A stretch of 64,000 bases of DNA from Paragordius varius. Taxonomy: Eukaryota > Nematomorpha. Numbering within the stretch: the first letter of the stretch is position 1; each line of letters opens with the position of its first letter. Below, in pieces: positions 39,310 through 54,010 of this stretch. The notes under the pieces were generated by a model. It was not told the DNA's origin. It saw only the letters and a list, made by a program, of their open reading frames with translations, and did no database searches. The position numbers and the translations under genes were made by a program. Where the stretch lies: positions 1,054,001-1,118,000 of the forward strand of contig OZ176050.1 in assembly GCA_964247055.1 (NCBI GenBank). The letters are read 5' to 3'.

Positions 39310-40145
39310 GTCGTATCAATAAATAGCATCAATACTCAAGTTAAACTTTGTCCTTAAAAATCGGATATTGGTCACCGGTGAACAAAATTATTTTTTATAC
39401 ATTCTCTTAGTAGGACTACATCAAAATATAGAGATAGTTTGGCAAACTTTTTCATAATCGATTTTTACAACGATACTTTAAAAATTAATGTATAAAACTA
39501 GTCGCATCAATACTCAAGTTAAACTTTGTCCTTAAAAATCGGATATTGGTCACCGGTGAACAAAACTATTTTTTATACATTCTCTTAGTAGGACTACATC
39601 AAAATATAGAGATAGTTTGGCAAACTCTTTCATATCCGATTTTTACAACGATACTTTAAAAATTATGGTATTAAACCAGTCGCATCAATACTCAAGGTAA
39701 ACATTGTCCTTAAAAATCGGATATTGGTCACCGGTGAACAAAATTATTTTATATACATTCTCTTAGTAAGACTACATCAAAATATAGAGATAGTTTGACA
39801 AACTCTTTCATATCCGATTTTTACAACGATATTTAAAAATTAATGTATAAAACTAGTCGTATCAATAAATCGCATCAATACTCAAGTTAAACTTTGTCCT
39901 TAAAAATCGGATATTGGTCACCGGTGAAGAAAATTATTTCTTATACATTCTCTTAGTAAGACTACATCAAAATATAGAGATAGTTTGACAAACTCTTTCA
40001 TATCCGATTTTTAAAACGATACTTTAAAAAAATGTATTAAACTAATCGCATCAATACTCAAGTTAAACTTTGTCCTTAAAAATCGGATATTGGTCACCGG
40101 TGAACAAAATTATTTTTTATACATTCTCTTAGTAAGAATACATGA
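39310..40145 (+). repeat. 1457-bp-spaced third copy of the end of the 2004-bp unit
   Basis: AATAAATAGC (37861 and 39318) and GTAAGAATAC (38675 and 40132) are both 1457 bp apart. CAAGGTAAAC near 39693 is a private change. The adjoining stretch upstream matches the unit at about 2003 bp instead, so the joint is a mosaic. Confidence 0.85.
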
Positions 40146-40155
40146 AAATATAGAG

Positions 40156-40324
40156 ATAGTTTGACAAATTCATTTATATCCGATTTTTACAACGATACTT
40201 TAAAAATTATTAAAACTAGTCGCATCAATAATCAAGTTAAACTTTGTCCTTAAAAATCGAATATACCGGTGAACAAAATTATTTTTTATACATTCTCTTA
40301 GTAGGACTACATCAAAATATAGAG
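40156..40324 (+). repeat. 169-bp monomer class lacking the 10-bp palindrome (first copy)
   Basis: A 5-bp loss turns TATTGGTCACCGG into TATACCGG, which destroys TCACCGGTGA and leaves ACCGGT. A 4-bp loss turns TTAATGTATAAAAC into TTATTAAAAC. It often carries CAAATTCATTC. Further copies lie near 44.11, 46.39, 46.93, 47.46, 48.87, 49.04, 49.38, 51.49, 54.18 and 55.44 kb. I saw none left of 40 kb, so the class is confined to the right part. Confidence 0.9.
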
Positions 40325-43300
40325 ATAGTTTGACAAACTCTTTCATATCCGATTTTTACAACGATACTTTAAAAATTAATGTATAAAACTAGTCGTATCA
40401 ATAAATCGCATCAATACTCAAGTTAAACTTTGTCCTTAAAAATCGGATATTGGTCACCGGTGAACAAAATCATTTTTTATACATTCTCTTAGTAGGACTA
40501 CATCAAAATATAGAGATAGTTTCCAAACTTTTTCATAATCGATTTTTACAACGATACTTTAAAAATTAATGTATAAAACTAGTCGCATCAATACTCAAGT
40601 TAAACTTTGTCCTTAAAAATCGGATATTGGTCACCGGTGAACAAAATTATTTTTTATACATTCTCTTAGTAGGACTACATCAAAATATAGAGATAGTTTG
40701 ACAAACTATTTCATATCCGATTTTTACAACGATACTTTAGAAATTAATGTATTAAACTAGTCGCATCAATACTCAAGTTAAACTTTGTCCTTAAAAATCG
40801 GATATTGGTCACCGGTGAACAAAATTATTTTTTATACATTCTCTTAGTAAGACTACATCAAAATATAGAGATAGTTTGACAAACTCTTTCATATCCGATT
40901 TTTACAACGATACTTTAAAAATTAATGTATAAAACTAGTCGTATCAATAAATCGCATCAATACTCAAGTTAAACTTTGTCCTTAAAAATCGGATATTGGT
41001 CACCGGTGAACAAAATTATTTTTTATACATTCTCTTAGTAGGACTACATCAAAATATAGTCCAAACTTTTTCATAATCGATTTTTACAACGATACTTTAA
41101 AAATTAATGTATAAAACTAGTCGCATCAATACTCAAGTTAAATTTTGTCCTTAAAAATGGGATATTGGTCACCGGTGAACAAAACTATTTTTTATACATT
41201 CTCTTAGTAAGACTACATCAAAATATAGAGATAGTTTGACAAACTATTTCATATCCGATTTTTACAACGATACTTTAGAAATTAATGTATTAAACTAGTC
41301 GCATCAATACTCAAGTTAAACTTTGTCCTTAAAAATCGGATATTGGTCAACGGTGAACAAAATTATTTTTTATACATTCTCTTAGTAAGACTACATCAAA
41401 ATATAGAGATAGTTTGACAAACTCTTTCATATCCGATTTTTACAACGATACTTTAAAAATTAATGTATAAAACTAGTCGCATCAATACTCATGTTAAACT
41501 TTGTCCTTAAAAATCGGATATTGGTCACCGGTGAACAAAATTATTTTTTATACATTCTCTTAGTAAGACTACATCAAAATATAATAGTTTGACAAACTCT
41601 TTCATATCCGATTTTTACAACGATATTTAAAAATTAATGTATAAAACTAGTCGTATCAATAAATAGCATCAATACTCAAGTTTAACTTTGTCCTTAAAAA
41701 TCGGATATTGGTCACCGGTGAACAAAATTATTTTTTATACATTCTCTTAGTAGGACTACATCAAAATATAGAGATAGTTTGGCAAACTTTTTCATAATCG
41801 ATTTTTACAACGATACTTTAAAAATTAATGTATAAAACTAGTCGTATCAATACTCAAGTTAAACTTTGTCCTTAAAAATCGGATATTGGTCACCGGTGAA
41901 CAAAACTATTTTTTATACATTCTCTTAGTAGGACTACATCAAAATATAGAGATAGTTTGGCAAACTCTTTCATATCCGATTTTTACAACGATACTTTAAA
42001 AATTAATGTATAAAACTAGTCGCATCAATACTCATGTTAAACTTTGTCCTTAAAAATCGGATATTGGTCACCGGTGAACAAAATTATTTTTTATACATTC
42101 TCTTAGTAAGACTACATCAAAATATAGAGATAGTTTGACAAACTCTTTCATATCCGATTTTTACAACGATATTTAAAAATTAATGTATAAACATAGTCGT
42201 ATCAATAAATAGCATCAATACTCAAGTTAAACTTTGTCCTTAAAAATCGGATATTGGTCACCGGTGAACAAAATTATTTTTTATACATTCTCTTAGTAGG
42301 ACTACATCAAAATATAGAGATAGTTTGGCAAACTTTTTCATAATCGATTTTTACAACGATACTTTAAAAATTAATGTATAAAACTAGTCGCATCAATACT
42401 CAAGTTAAACTTTGTCCTTAAAAATCGGATATTGGTCACCGGTGAACAAAACTATTTTTTATACATTCTCTTAGTAGGACTACATCAAAATATAGAGATA
42501 GTTTGGCAAACTCTTTCATATCCGATTTTTACAACGATACTTTAAAAATTAATGTATAAAACTAGTCGCATCAATACTCATGTTAAACTTTGTCCTTAAA
42601 AATCGGATATTGGTCACCGGTGAACAAAATTATTTTTTATACATTCTCTTAGTAAGACTACATCAAAATATAGAGATAGTTTGACAAACTTTTTCATATC
42701 CGATTTTTACAACGATACTTTAAAAATTATGGTATTAAACCAGTCGCATCAATACTCAAGTTAAACATTGTCCTTAAAAATCGGATATTGGTCACCGGTG
42801 AACAAAATTATTTTATATACATTCTCTTAGTAAGACTACATCAAAATATAGAGATAGTTTGACAAACTCTTTCATATCCGATTTTTACAACGATATTTAA
42901 AAATTAATGTATAAAACTAGTCGTATCAATAAATCGCATCAATACTCAAGTTAAACTTTGTCCTTAAAAATCGGATATTGGTCACCGGTGAAGAAAATTA
43001 TTTCTTATACATTCTCTTAGTAAGACTACATCAAAATATAGAGATAGTTTGACAAACTCTTTCATATCCGATTTTTAAAACGATACTTTAAAAAAATGTA
43101 TTAAACTAATCGCATCAATACTCAAGTTAAACTTTGTGCTTAAAAATCGGATATTGGTTACCGGTGAACAAAATTATTTTTTAGACATTCTCTTAGTAAG
43201 ACTACATGAAAATATAGAGATAGTTTGACAAACTCCTTCATATCCGATTTTTACAACGATACTTTAGTAATTAATGTATTAAACTAGTCGCATCAATACT

Positions 43301-44539
43301 CAAGTTAAACTTTGTCCTTAAAAATCGGATATTGGTCACCGGTGAACAAAATTATTTTTTATACATTCTCTTAGTAAGACTACATCAAAATATAGAGATA
43401 GTTTGACAAACTCCTTCATATCCGATTTTTACAACGATACTTTAGTAATTAATGTATTAAACTAGTCGCATCAATACTCAAGTTAAACTTTGTCCTTAAA
43501 AATCGGATATTGGTCACCGGTGAACAAAATTATTTTTTATACATTCTCTTAGTAAGACTACATCAAAATATAGAGATAGTTTGACAAACTCTTTCATATC
43601 CGATTTTTACAACGATACTTTAAAAATTATGGTATTAAACCAGTCGCATCAATACTCAAGTTAAACTGTGTCTTTAAAAATCGGATATTGGTCACCGATG
43701 AACAAAATTATTTTTTATACATTCTCTTAGTAAGACTACATCAAAATATAGAGATAGTTTGACCTCTTTCATATCCGATTTTTACAACATACTTTAAAAA
43801 TTAATGTATAAAACTAGTCGCATCAATACTCAAGTTAAATTTTGTCCTTAAAAATGGGATATTGGTGAGCGGTGAAGAAAATTATTTTTTATACATTCTC
43901 TTAGTAAAACTACATCAAAATATAGAGATAGTTTGACAAACTCTTTCATATCCGATTTTTACAACGATACTTTAAAAATTAATGTATTAAACTAATCGCA
44001 TCAATACTCAAGTTAAACTTTGTCCTTAAAAACGGATATTGGTCACCGGTGAACAAAATTATTTTTTATACATTCTCTTAGTAAGACTACATGAAAATAT
44101 AGAGATAGTTTGACAAATTCATTCATATCCGATTTTTACAACGATACTTTAAAAATTATTAAAACTAGTCGCATCAATAATCAAGTTAAACTTTGTCCTT
44201 AAAAATCGAATATACCGGTGAAAAAAATTATTTTTTATACATTCTCTTAGTAGGACTACATCAAAATATAGCAATAGTTTGACAAACTCTTTCATATCCG
44301 ATTTTTACAACGATACTTTATAAATTATGGTATTAAACCAGTCGCATCAATACTCAAGTTAAACTTTGTCCTTAAACATCGGATATTGGTCACCGGTGAA
44401 CAAAACTATTTTTTATACATTCTCTTAGTAAGACTACATCAAAATATAGAGATAGTTTGACAAACTCTTTCATATCCGATTTTTACAACGATACTTAAAA
44501 ATTAATGTATTAAACTAGTCGCATCAATACTCAAGTTAA

Positions 44540-45920
44540 ACTTTGTCCTTTAAAATCGGATATTGATCACCGGTGAACAAAATTATTTTTTATACATTCT
44601 CTTAGTAAGACTACATCAAAATATAGAAATAGTTTGACAAACTCTTTCATATCCGATATTACAACGATACTTTAAAAATTAATGTATTAAACTAGTCGCA
44701 TCAATACTCAAGCTAAACTTTGTCCTTAAAAATCGGATATTGGTCACCGGTGAACGAAACTATTTTTTATACATTCTCTTAGTAGGACTACATCAAAATA
44801 TAGAGATAGTTTGGCAAACTCTTTCATATCCGATTTTTACAACGATACTTTAAAAATTAATGTATAAAACTAGTCGCATCAATACTCAAGTTAAACTTTG
44901 TCCTTAAAAATCGGATATTCGTCACCGGTGAACAAAATTATTTTTTATACATTCTCTTAGTAAGACTACATCAAAATATAGAAATAGTTTGACAAACTCT
45001 TTCATATCCGATATTACAACGATAAAGCTAAACATTGTCCTTAAAAATCGGATATTGGTCACCGGTGAACAAAACTATTTTTTATACATTCTCTTAGTAA
45101 GACTACATCAAAATATAGAGATAGTTTGACAAACTCTTTCATATCCGATTTTTACAGCGATACTTTAAAAAGTAATGTATTAAACTAGTCGCATCAATAC
45201 TCAAGTTAAACTTTATCCTTAAAAATCGGATATTGGTCACCGGTGAACAAAATTATTTTTTATACATTCTCTTAGTAAGACTACATCAAAATATAGAGAT
45301 AGTTTGACAAACTCTTTCTTATCCGATTTTTACAACGATACTTTAAAAATTATGGTATTAAACCAGTCGCATCAATACTCAAGTATAACTTTGTCATTAA
45401 AAATCGGATATTGGTCACCGGTGAACAAAATTATTTTATATACATTCTCTTAGTAAGACTACATCAAAATATAGAGATAGTTTGACAAACTCTTTCATAT
45501 CCGATTTTTATAACGATACTTTAAAAATTAATGTATAAAACTAGTCGCATCAATACTCAAGCTAAAATTGTCCTTAAAAATCGGATATTGGTCACCGGTG
45601 AACAAAACTATTTTTTATACATTCTCTTAGTAAGACTACATCATTATATAGAGATAGTTTGACAAACTCTTTCATATCCGATTTTTACAACGATATTTAA
45701 GAATTAATGTATAAAACTAGTCGTATCAATAAATAGCATCAATACTCAAGTTAAACTTTGTCCTTAAAAATCGGATATTGGTCACCGATGAACAAAATTA
45801 TTTTTTATACATTCTCTTAGTAGGACTACATCAAAATATAGAGATAGTTTGGCAAACTTTTTCATAATCGATTTTTACAACGATACTTTAAAAATTAATG
45901 TATAAAACTAGTCGCATCAA
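44540..45920 (+). repeat. 1.4-kb flank block, copy 2 of 3
   Basis: This matches 15.06-16.43 kb at about 29.48 kb and 50.18-51.39 kb at 5641-5642 bp. It includes the 137-bp monomer at 44984 and the GCTAAAATTG variant at 45561. It keeps a monomer (about 45.18-45.37 kb) that copy 3 has lost. Confidence 0.85.
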
Positions 45921-46223
45921 TACTCAAGCTAAACATTGTCCTTAAAAATCGGATATTGGTCACCGGTGAATTAAACTATTTTTTATACATTCTCTTAGTA
46001 AGACTACATCAAAATATAGAGATAGTTTGACAAACCTTTTCATATCCGATTTTTACAACGATACTTTAAAAATTATGGTATTAAACCAGTCGCATCAATA
46101 CTCAAGTTAAACATTGTCCTTAAAAATCGGATATTGGTCACCGGTGAACAAAATTATTTTATATACATTCTCTTAGTAAGACTACATCAAAATATAGAGA
46201 TAGTTTGACAAACTCTTTCATAT

Positions 46224-47297
46224 CCGAATTTTACAACGATATTTAAAAATTAATGTATAAAACTAGTCGTATCAATAAATCGCATCAATACTCAAGTTAA
46301 ACTTTGTCCTTAAAAATCGGATATTGGTCACCGGTGAACAAAATTATTTTTTATACATTCTCTTAGTAAGACTACATGAAAATATAGAGATAGTTTGACA
46401 AATTCATTCATATCCGATTTTTACAACGATACTTTAAAAATTATTAAAACTAGTCGTATCAATAATCAAGTTAAACTTTGTCCTTAAAAATCGAATATAC
46501 CGGTGAACAAAATTATTTTTTATACATTCTCTTAGTAGGACTACATCAAAATATAGAGATAGTTTGACAAACTCTTTCATATCCGATTTTTACAACGATA
46601 CTTTAAAAATTATGGTATTAAACCAGTCGCATCAATACTCAAGTTAAACTTTGTCCCTTAAAATCGGATATTGGTCACCGGTGAACAAAATTTTTTTTTA
46701 TACATTCTCTTAGTAAGACTACATCAAAATATAGAGATAGTTTGACAAACTCTTTCATATCCGAATTTTACAACGATATTTAAAAATTAATGTATAAAAC
46801 TAGTCGTATCAATAAATCGCATCAATACTCAAGTTAAACTTTGTCCTTAAAAATCGGATATTGGTCACCGGTGAACAAAATTATTTTTTATACATTCTCT
46901 TAGTAAGACTACATCAAAATATAGAGATAGTTTGACAAATTCATTCATATCCGATTTTTACAACGATACTTTAAAAATTATTAAAACTAGTCGTATCAAT
47001 AATCAAGTTAAACTTTGTCCTTAAAAATCGAATATACCGGTGAACAAAATTATTTTTTATACATTCTCTTAGTAGGACTACATCAAAATATAGAGATAGT
47101 TTGACAAACTCTTTCATATCCGATTTTTACAACGATACTTTAAAAATTATGGTATTAAACCAGTCGCATCAATACTCAAGTTAAACTTTGTCCCTTAAAA
47201 TCGGATATTGGTCACCGGTGAACAAAATTTTTTTTTATACATTCTCTTAGTAAGACTACATCAAAATATAGAGATAGTTTGACAAACTCTTTCATAT
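46224..47297 (+). repeat. 537-bp tandem duplication including 169-bp monomers
   Basis: CCGAATTTTA (46224 and 46761) and a T run of ten in AAAATTTTTTTTTTATAC-like context (from 46691 and 47228) are each 537 bp apart. The unit is three monomers, one of the 169-bp class. Confidence 0.86.
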
Positions 47298-47339
47298 CCG
47301 ATTTTTACAACGATACTTTAAAAATTAATGTATTAAACT

Positions 47340-47950
47340 AGTCGCATCAATACTCAAGCTAAACATTGTCCTTAAAAATCGGATATTGGTCACCGGTGAA
47401 CAAAACTATTTTTTATACATTCTCTTAGTAAGACTACATCAATATATAGAAATAGTTTGACAAACTCTTTCATATCCGATTTTTACAACGATACTTTAAA
47501 AATTATTAAAACTAGTCGTATCAATACTCAAGTTAAACTTTGCCCTTAAAAATCGAATATACCGGTGAACAAAATTATTTTATATACATTCTCTTAGTAA
47601 GACTACATCAAAATATAGAGATAGTTTGACAAACTCTTTCATATCCGATTTTTACAACGATATTTAAAAATTAATGTATATAACTAGTCGTATCAATAAA
47701 TCGCATCAACACTCAAGTTAAACTTTGTCCTTAAAAATCGGATATTGGTCACCGGTGAACAAAATTATGTTTTATACATTCTCTTAGTAGGACTACATCA
47801 AAATATAGAGATAGTATGGCAAACTTTTTCATATTCGATTTTTACAACGATACTTTAAAATTAATGTATAAAACTAGTTGCATCAATACTCAAGTTAAAC
47901 TTTGTCCTTAAAAATCGGATATTGGTCACCGGTGAACAAAATTTTTTTTT
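47340..47950 (+). repeat. 0.6-kb segment, copy 1 of a 1928-bp-spaced duplication
   Basis: CATCAATATATAG (AATATATAG at 47441 and 49369), TTTGCCCTTAAAAATCG, ATGTATATAAC, CATCAACACTC, AATTATGTTTTATAC and GATAGTATGGC all recur in order 1928 bp downstream, to about 49.87 kb. Between the copies lies a block shared with 43.7-44.3 kb at about 4760 bp, marked by GTTTGACCTCTTTC and AAAAACGGATATTGG. Confidence 0.87.
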
Positions 47951-50179
47951 ACATTCTCTTAGTAAGACTACATCAAAATATAGTAGTTTGATAAACTCTT
48001 TCATATCCGATTTTTACAACGATACTATTAAAATTAATGTATTAAACTAGTCGCATCAATACTCAAGCTAAACTTTGTCCTTAAACATCGGATATTGGTC
48101 ACCGGTGAACAAAACTATTTTTTATACATTCTCTTAGTAAGACTACATCAAAATATAGAGATAGTTTGACAAACTCTTTCATATCCGATTTTTACAACGA
48201 TACTTTAAAAATTATGGAATTAAATCAGTCGCATCAATACTCAAGTTAAACTTTGTCCTTAAAAATCGGATATTGGTCACCGGTGAACAATATTATTTTT
48301 TATACATTCTCTTAGTAAGACTACATCAAAATATAGAGATAGTTTGACCTCTTTCATATCCGATTTTTACAGCGATACTTTAGAAATTAATGTATTAAAC
48401 CAGTCGCATCAATACTCAAGTTAAACTTTGTCCTTAAAAATCGGATATTGGTCACCGGTGAACAAAATTATTTTTTATACATTCTCTTAGTAAGACTACA
48501 TCAAAATATAGAGATAGTTTGACCTCTTTCATATTCGATTTTTACAACATACTTTAAAAATTAATGTATAAAACTAGTCGCATCAATACTCAAGTTAAAT
48601 TTGTCCTTAAAAATGGGCTATTGGTCAGCGGTGAAGAAAATAATTTTTTATACATTCTCTTAGTAAGACTACATCAAAATATAGAGATAGTTTGACAAAC
48701 TCTTTCATATCCGATTTTTACAACGATACTTTAAAAATTAATGTATTAAACTAATCGCATCAATACTCAAGTTAAACTTTGTCCTTAAAAACGGATATTG
48801 GTCACCGGTGAACAAAATTATTTTTTATACATTCTCTTAGTAAGACTTCATGAAAATATAGAGATAGTTTGACAAATTCATTCATATCCGATTTTTACAA
48901 CGATACTTTAAAAATTATTAAAACTAGTCGCATCAATAATCAAGTTAAACTTTGTCCTTAAAAATCGAATATACCGGTGAAAAAAATTATTTTTTATACA
49001 TTATCTTAGTAGGACTACATCAAAATATAGAGATAGTTTGACAAACTCTTTCATATCCGATTTTTACAACGATACTTTAAAAATTATTAAAACTAGTCGC
49101 ATCAATAATCAAGTTAAACTTTGTCCTTAAAAATCGAATATACCGGTGAACAAAATTATTTTTTATACATTCTCTTAGTAAGACTACATGAAAATATAGA
49201 GATAGTTTGACAAACTCTTTCATATCCGATTTTTACAACGATACTTTAAAAATTAATGTATTAAACTAGTCGCATCAATACTCAAGCTAAACATTGTCCT
49301 TAAAAATCGGATATTGGTGACCGGTGAACAAAACTATTTTTTATACATTCTCTTAGTAAGACTACATCAATATATAGAAATAGTTTGACAAACTCTTTCA
49401 TATCCGATTTTTACAACGATACTTTAAAAATTATTAAAACTAGTCGTATCAATACTCAAGTTAAACTTTGCCCTTAAAAATCGAATATACCGGTGAACAA
49501 AATTATTTTATATACATTCTCTTAGTAAGACTACATCAAAATATAGAGATAGTTTGACAAACTCTTTCATATCCGATTTTTACAACGATATTTAAAAATT
49601 AATGTATATAACTAGTCGTATCAATAAATCGCATCAACACTCAAGTTAAACTTTGTCCTTAAAAATCGGATATTGGTCACCGGTGAACAAAATTATGTTT
49701 TATACATTCTCTTAGTAGGACTACATCAAAATATAGAGATAGTATGGCAAACTTTTTCATAATCGATTTTTACAACGATACTTTAAAATTAATGTATAAA
49801 ACTAGTTGCATCAATACTCAAGGTAAACTTTGTCCTTAAAAATCGGATATTGGTCACCGGTGAACAAAATTTTTTTTATACATTCTCTTAGTAAAACTAC
49901 ATCAAAATATAGAGATAGTTTGACAAACTCTTTCATATCCGATTTTTACAACGATACTTTATAAATTATGGTATTAAACCAGTCGCATCAATACTCAAGT
50001 TAAACTTTGTCCTTAAACATCGGATATTGGTCACCGGTGAACAAAACTATTTTTTATACATTCTCTTAGTAAGACTACATCAAAATATAGAGATAGTTTG
50101 ACAAACTCTTTCATATCCGATTTTTACAACGATACTTTAAAAATTAATGTATTAAACTAGTCGCATCAATACTCAAGTT

Positions 50180-51390
50180 AAACTTTGTCCTTTAAAATCG
50201 GATATTGATCACCGGTGAAAAAAATTATTTTTTATACATTCTCTTAGTAAGACTACATCAAAATATAGAAATAGTTTGACAAACTCTTTCATATCCGATA
50301 TTACAACGATACTTTAAAAATTAATGTATTAAACTAGTCGCATCAATACTCAAGCTAAACTTTGTCCTTAAAAATCGGATATTGGTCACCGGTGAACGAA
50401 ACTATTTTTTATACATTCTCTTAGTAGGACTACATCAAAATATAGAGATAGTTTGGCAAACTCTTTCATATCCGATTTTTACAACGATACTTTAAAAATT
50501 AATGTATAAAACTAGTTGCATCAATACTCAAGTTAAACTTTGTCCTTAAAAATCGGATATTCGTCACCGGTGAACAAAATTATTTTTTATACATTCTCTT
50601 AGTAAGACTACATCAAAATATAGAAATAGTTTGACAAACTCTTTCATATCCGATATTACAACGATAAAGCTAAACATTGTCCTTAAAAATCGGATATTGG
50701 TCACCGGTGAACAAAACTATTTTTTATACATTCTCTTAGTAAGACTACATCAAAATATAGAGATAGTTTGACAAACTCTTTCATATCCGATTTTTACAGC
50801 GATACTTTAAAAAGTAATGTATTAAACTAGTCGCATCAATACTCAAGTATAACTTTGTCATTAAAAATCGGATATTGGTCACCGGTGAACAAAATTATTT
50901 TATATACATTCTCTTAGTAAGACTACATCAAAATATAGAGATAGTTTGACAAACTCTTTCATATCCGATTTTTACAACGATACTTTAAAAATTAATGTAT
51001 AAAACTAGTCGCATCAATACTCAAGCTAAAATTGTCCTTAAAAATCGGATATTGGTCACCGGTGAACAAAACTATTTTTTATACATTCTCTTAGTAAGAC
51101 TACATCATTATATAGAGATAGTTTGACAAACTCTTTCATATCCGATTTTTACAACGATATTTAAGAATTAATGTATAAAACTAGTCGTATCAATAAATAG
51201 CATCAATACTCAAGTTAAACTTTGTCCTTAAAAATCGGATATTGGTCACCGATGAACAAAATTATTTTTTATACATTCTCTTAGTAGGACTACATCAAAA
51301 TATAGAGATAGTTTGGCAAACTTTTTCATAATCGATTTTTACAACGATACTTTAAAAATTAATGTATAAAACTAGTCGCATCAATACTCA
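50180..51390 (+). repeat. 1.4-kb flank block, copy 3 of 3, one monomer shorter
   Basis: The offset to copy 2 falls from 5642 bp (short monomers 45021/50663, measured at GATAAAGC) to 5464 bp (GCTAAAATTG 45561/51025). The difference is exactly 178 bp. One whole monomer was lost cleanly in frame with the repeat. Confidence 0.87.
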
Positions 51391-54010
51391 AGCTAAACAT
51401 TGTCCTTAAAAATCGGATATTGGTCACCGGTGAACTAAACTATTTTTTATACATTCTCTTAGTAAGACTACATCAAAATATAGAAATAGTTTGACAAACT
51501 CTTTCATATCCGATTTTTACAAAGATACTTTAAAAATTATTAAAACTAGTCGCATCAATACTCAAGTTAAACTTTGTCCTTAAAAATCGAATATACCGGT
51601 GAACAAAATTATTTTATATACATTCTCTTAGTAAGACTACATTAAAATATAGAGATAGTTTGACAAACTCTTTCATATCCGATTTTTACAACGATATTTA
51701 AAAATTAATGTATAAAACTAGTCGTATCAATAAATCGCATCAATACTCAAGTTAAACTTTGTCCTTAAAAATCGGATATTGGTCACCGGTGAACAAAATT
51801 ATTTTTTATACCTTCTCTTAGTAAGACTACATAAAAATAAAGAGATAGTTTGACAAACTCTTTCATATCCGATTTTTACAACGATACTTCAAAAATTAAT
51901 GTATAAAACTAGTCGTATCAATAAATCGTATCAATACTCAAGTTAAACTTTGTCCTTAAAAATCGGATATTGGTAACCGGTGAACAAAATTATTTTTTAT
52001 ACATTCTCTTAGTAGGACTACATCAAAATATAGAGATAGTTTGGCAAACTCTTTCTTATCCGATTTTTACAACGATACTTTAAAAATTATGGAATTAAAC
52101 CAGTCGCAATACTCAAGTTAAACTTTGTCCTTAAAAATCGGATATTGGTCACCGGTGAACAAAACTATTTTTTATACATTCTCTTAGTAAGACTACATCA
52201 AAATATAGAGATAGTTTGACAAACTCTTTCATATCCGATTTTTACAACAATTCTTTAAAAATTAATGTATTAAACTAGTCGCATCAATACTCAAGTTAAA
52301 CTTTATCCTTAAAAATCAGATATTGGTCACCGGTGAACAAAATTATTTTTTATACATTCTCTTAGTAGGACTACATCAAAATATAGAGATAGTTTGGCAA
52401 ACTCTTTCATATCCGATTTTTACAACGATACTTTAAAAATTATGGTATTAAACCAGTCGCATCAATACTCAAGTTAAACTTTGTCCTTAAAAATGAGATA
52501 TTGGTCACCGGTGAACAAAATTATTTTTTATACATTCTCTTAGTAGGACTACATCAAAATATAGAGATAGTTTGGCAAACTCTTTCATATCCGATTTTTA
52601 CAACGATACTTTAAAAATTATGGTATTAAACCAGTCGCATCAATACTCAAGTTAAACTTTGTCCTTAAAAATCGGATATTGGTCACCGGTGAACAAAACT
52701 ATTTTTTATACATTCTCTTAGTAAGACTACATCAAAATATAGAGATAGTTTGACAAACTCTTTTCCGATTTTTACAACGATACTTTAAAAATTAATGTAT
52801 TAAACTAGTCGCATCAATACTCAAGTTAAACTTTGTCCTTAAAAATCGGATATTGGTCACCGGTGAACAAAATTATTTTTTATACATTCTCATAGTAAGA
52901 CTACATCAAAATATAGAAATAGTTTGACAAACTCTTTCATATCCGATTTTTACAACGATATTTAAAAATTAATGTATAAAACTAGTCGTATCAATAAATA
53001 GCATCAATACTCAAGTTAAACTTTGTCCTTAAGAATCGGATATTGGTCACCGATGAACAAAATTATTTTTTATACATTCTCTTAGTAGGACTACATCAAA
53101 ATATAGAGATAGTTTGGCAAACTTTTTCATAATCGATTTTTACAACGATACTTTAAAAATTAATGTATAAAACTAGTCGCATCAATACTCAAGTTATTTG
53201 TCCTTAAAAATCGGATATTGGTCACCGGTGAACAAAACTATTTTTTATACATTCTCATTAAGACTACATCAAAATATAGAGATAGTTTGACAAACTCTTT
53301 CATATCCGATTTTTACAGCGATACTTTAAAAATTAATGTATTAAACTAGTCGCATCAATACTCAGTTAAACTTTGTCATTAAAAATCGGATATTGGTCAC
53401 CGGTGAACAAAATTATTTTATATACATTCTCTTAGTAAGACTACATCAAAATATAGAGATAGTTTGACAAACTCTTTCATAATCGATTTTTACAACGATA
53501 CTTTAAAAATTAATGTATAAAACTAGTCGCATCAATACTCAAGTTATTTGTCCTTAAAAATCGGATATTGGTCACCGGTGAACAAAACTATTTTTTATAC
53601 ATTCTCATTAAGACTACATCAAAATATAGAGATAGTTTGACAAACTCTTTCATATCCGATTTTTACAGCGATACTTTAAAAATTAATGTATTAAACTAGT
53701 CGCATCAATACTCAAGTTAAACTTTGTCATTAAAAATCGGATATTGGTCACCTGTGAACAAAACTATTTTTTATACATTCTCTTAGTAAGACTACATCAT
53801 TATATAGAGATAGTTTGACAAACTCTTTCATATCCGATTTTTACAACGATATTTAAGAATTAATGTATAAAACTAGTCGTATCAATAAATAGCATCAATA
53901 CTCAAGTTAAACTTTGTCCTTAAAAATCGGATATTGGTCACCGATGAACAAAATTATTTTTTATACATTCTCTTAGTAGGACTACATCAAAATATAGAGA
54001 TAGTTTGGCA
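50830..54010 (+). repeat. 3952-bp-spaced duplication, copy 1
   Basis: ACCGGTGAAC next to the TATATAC form (50881), AAAGATACTT (51521) and ATAAAAATAA (51831) recur 3952 bp on. A 4-bp loss (CTCTTTTCCGATT near 52760) and a 1-bp loss (ACTCAGTTAAAC near 53360) in this copy raise the later offset to 3957. Confidence 0.9.
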
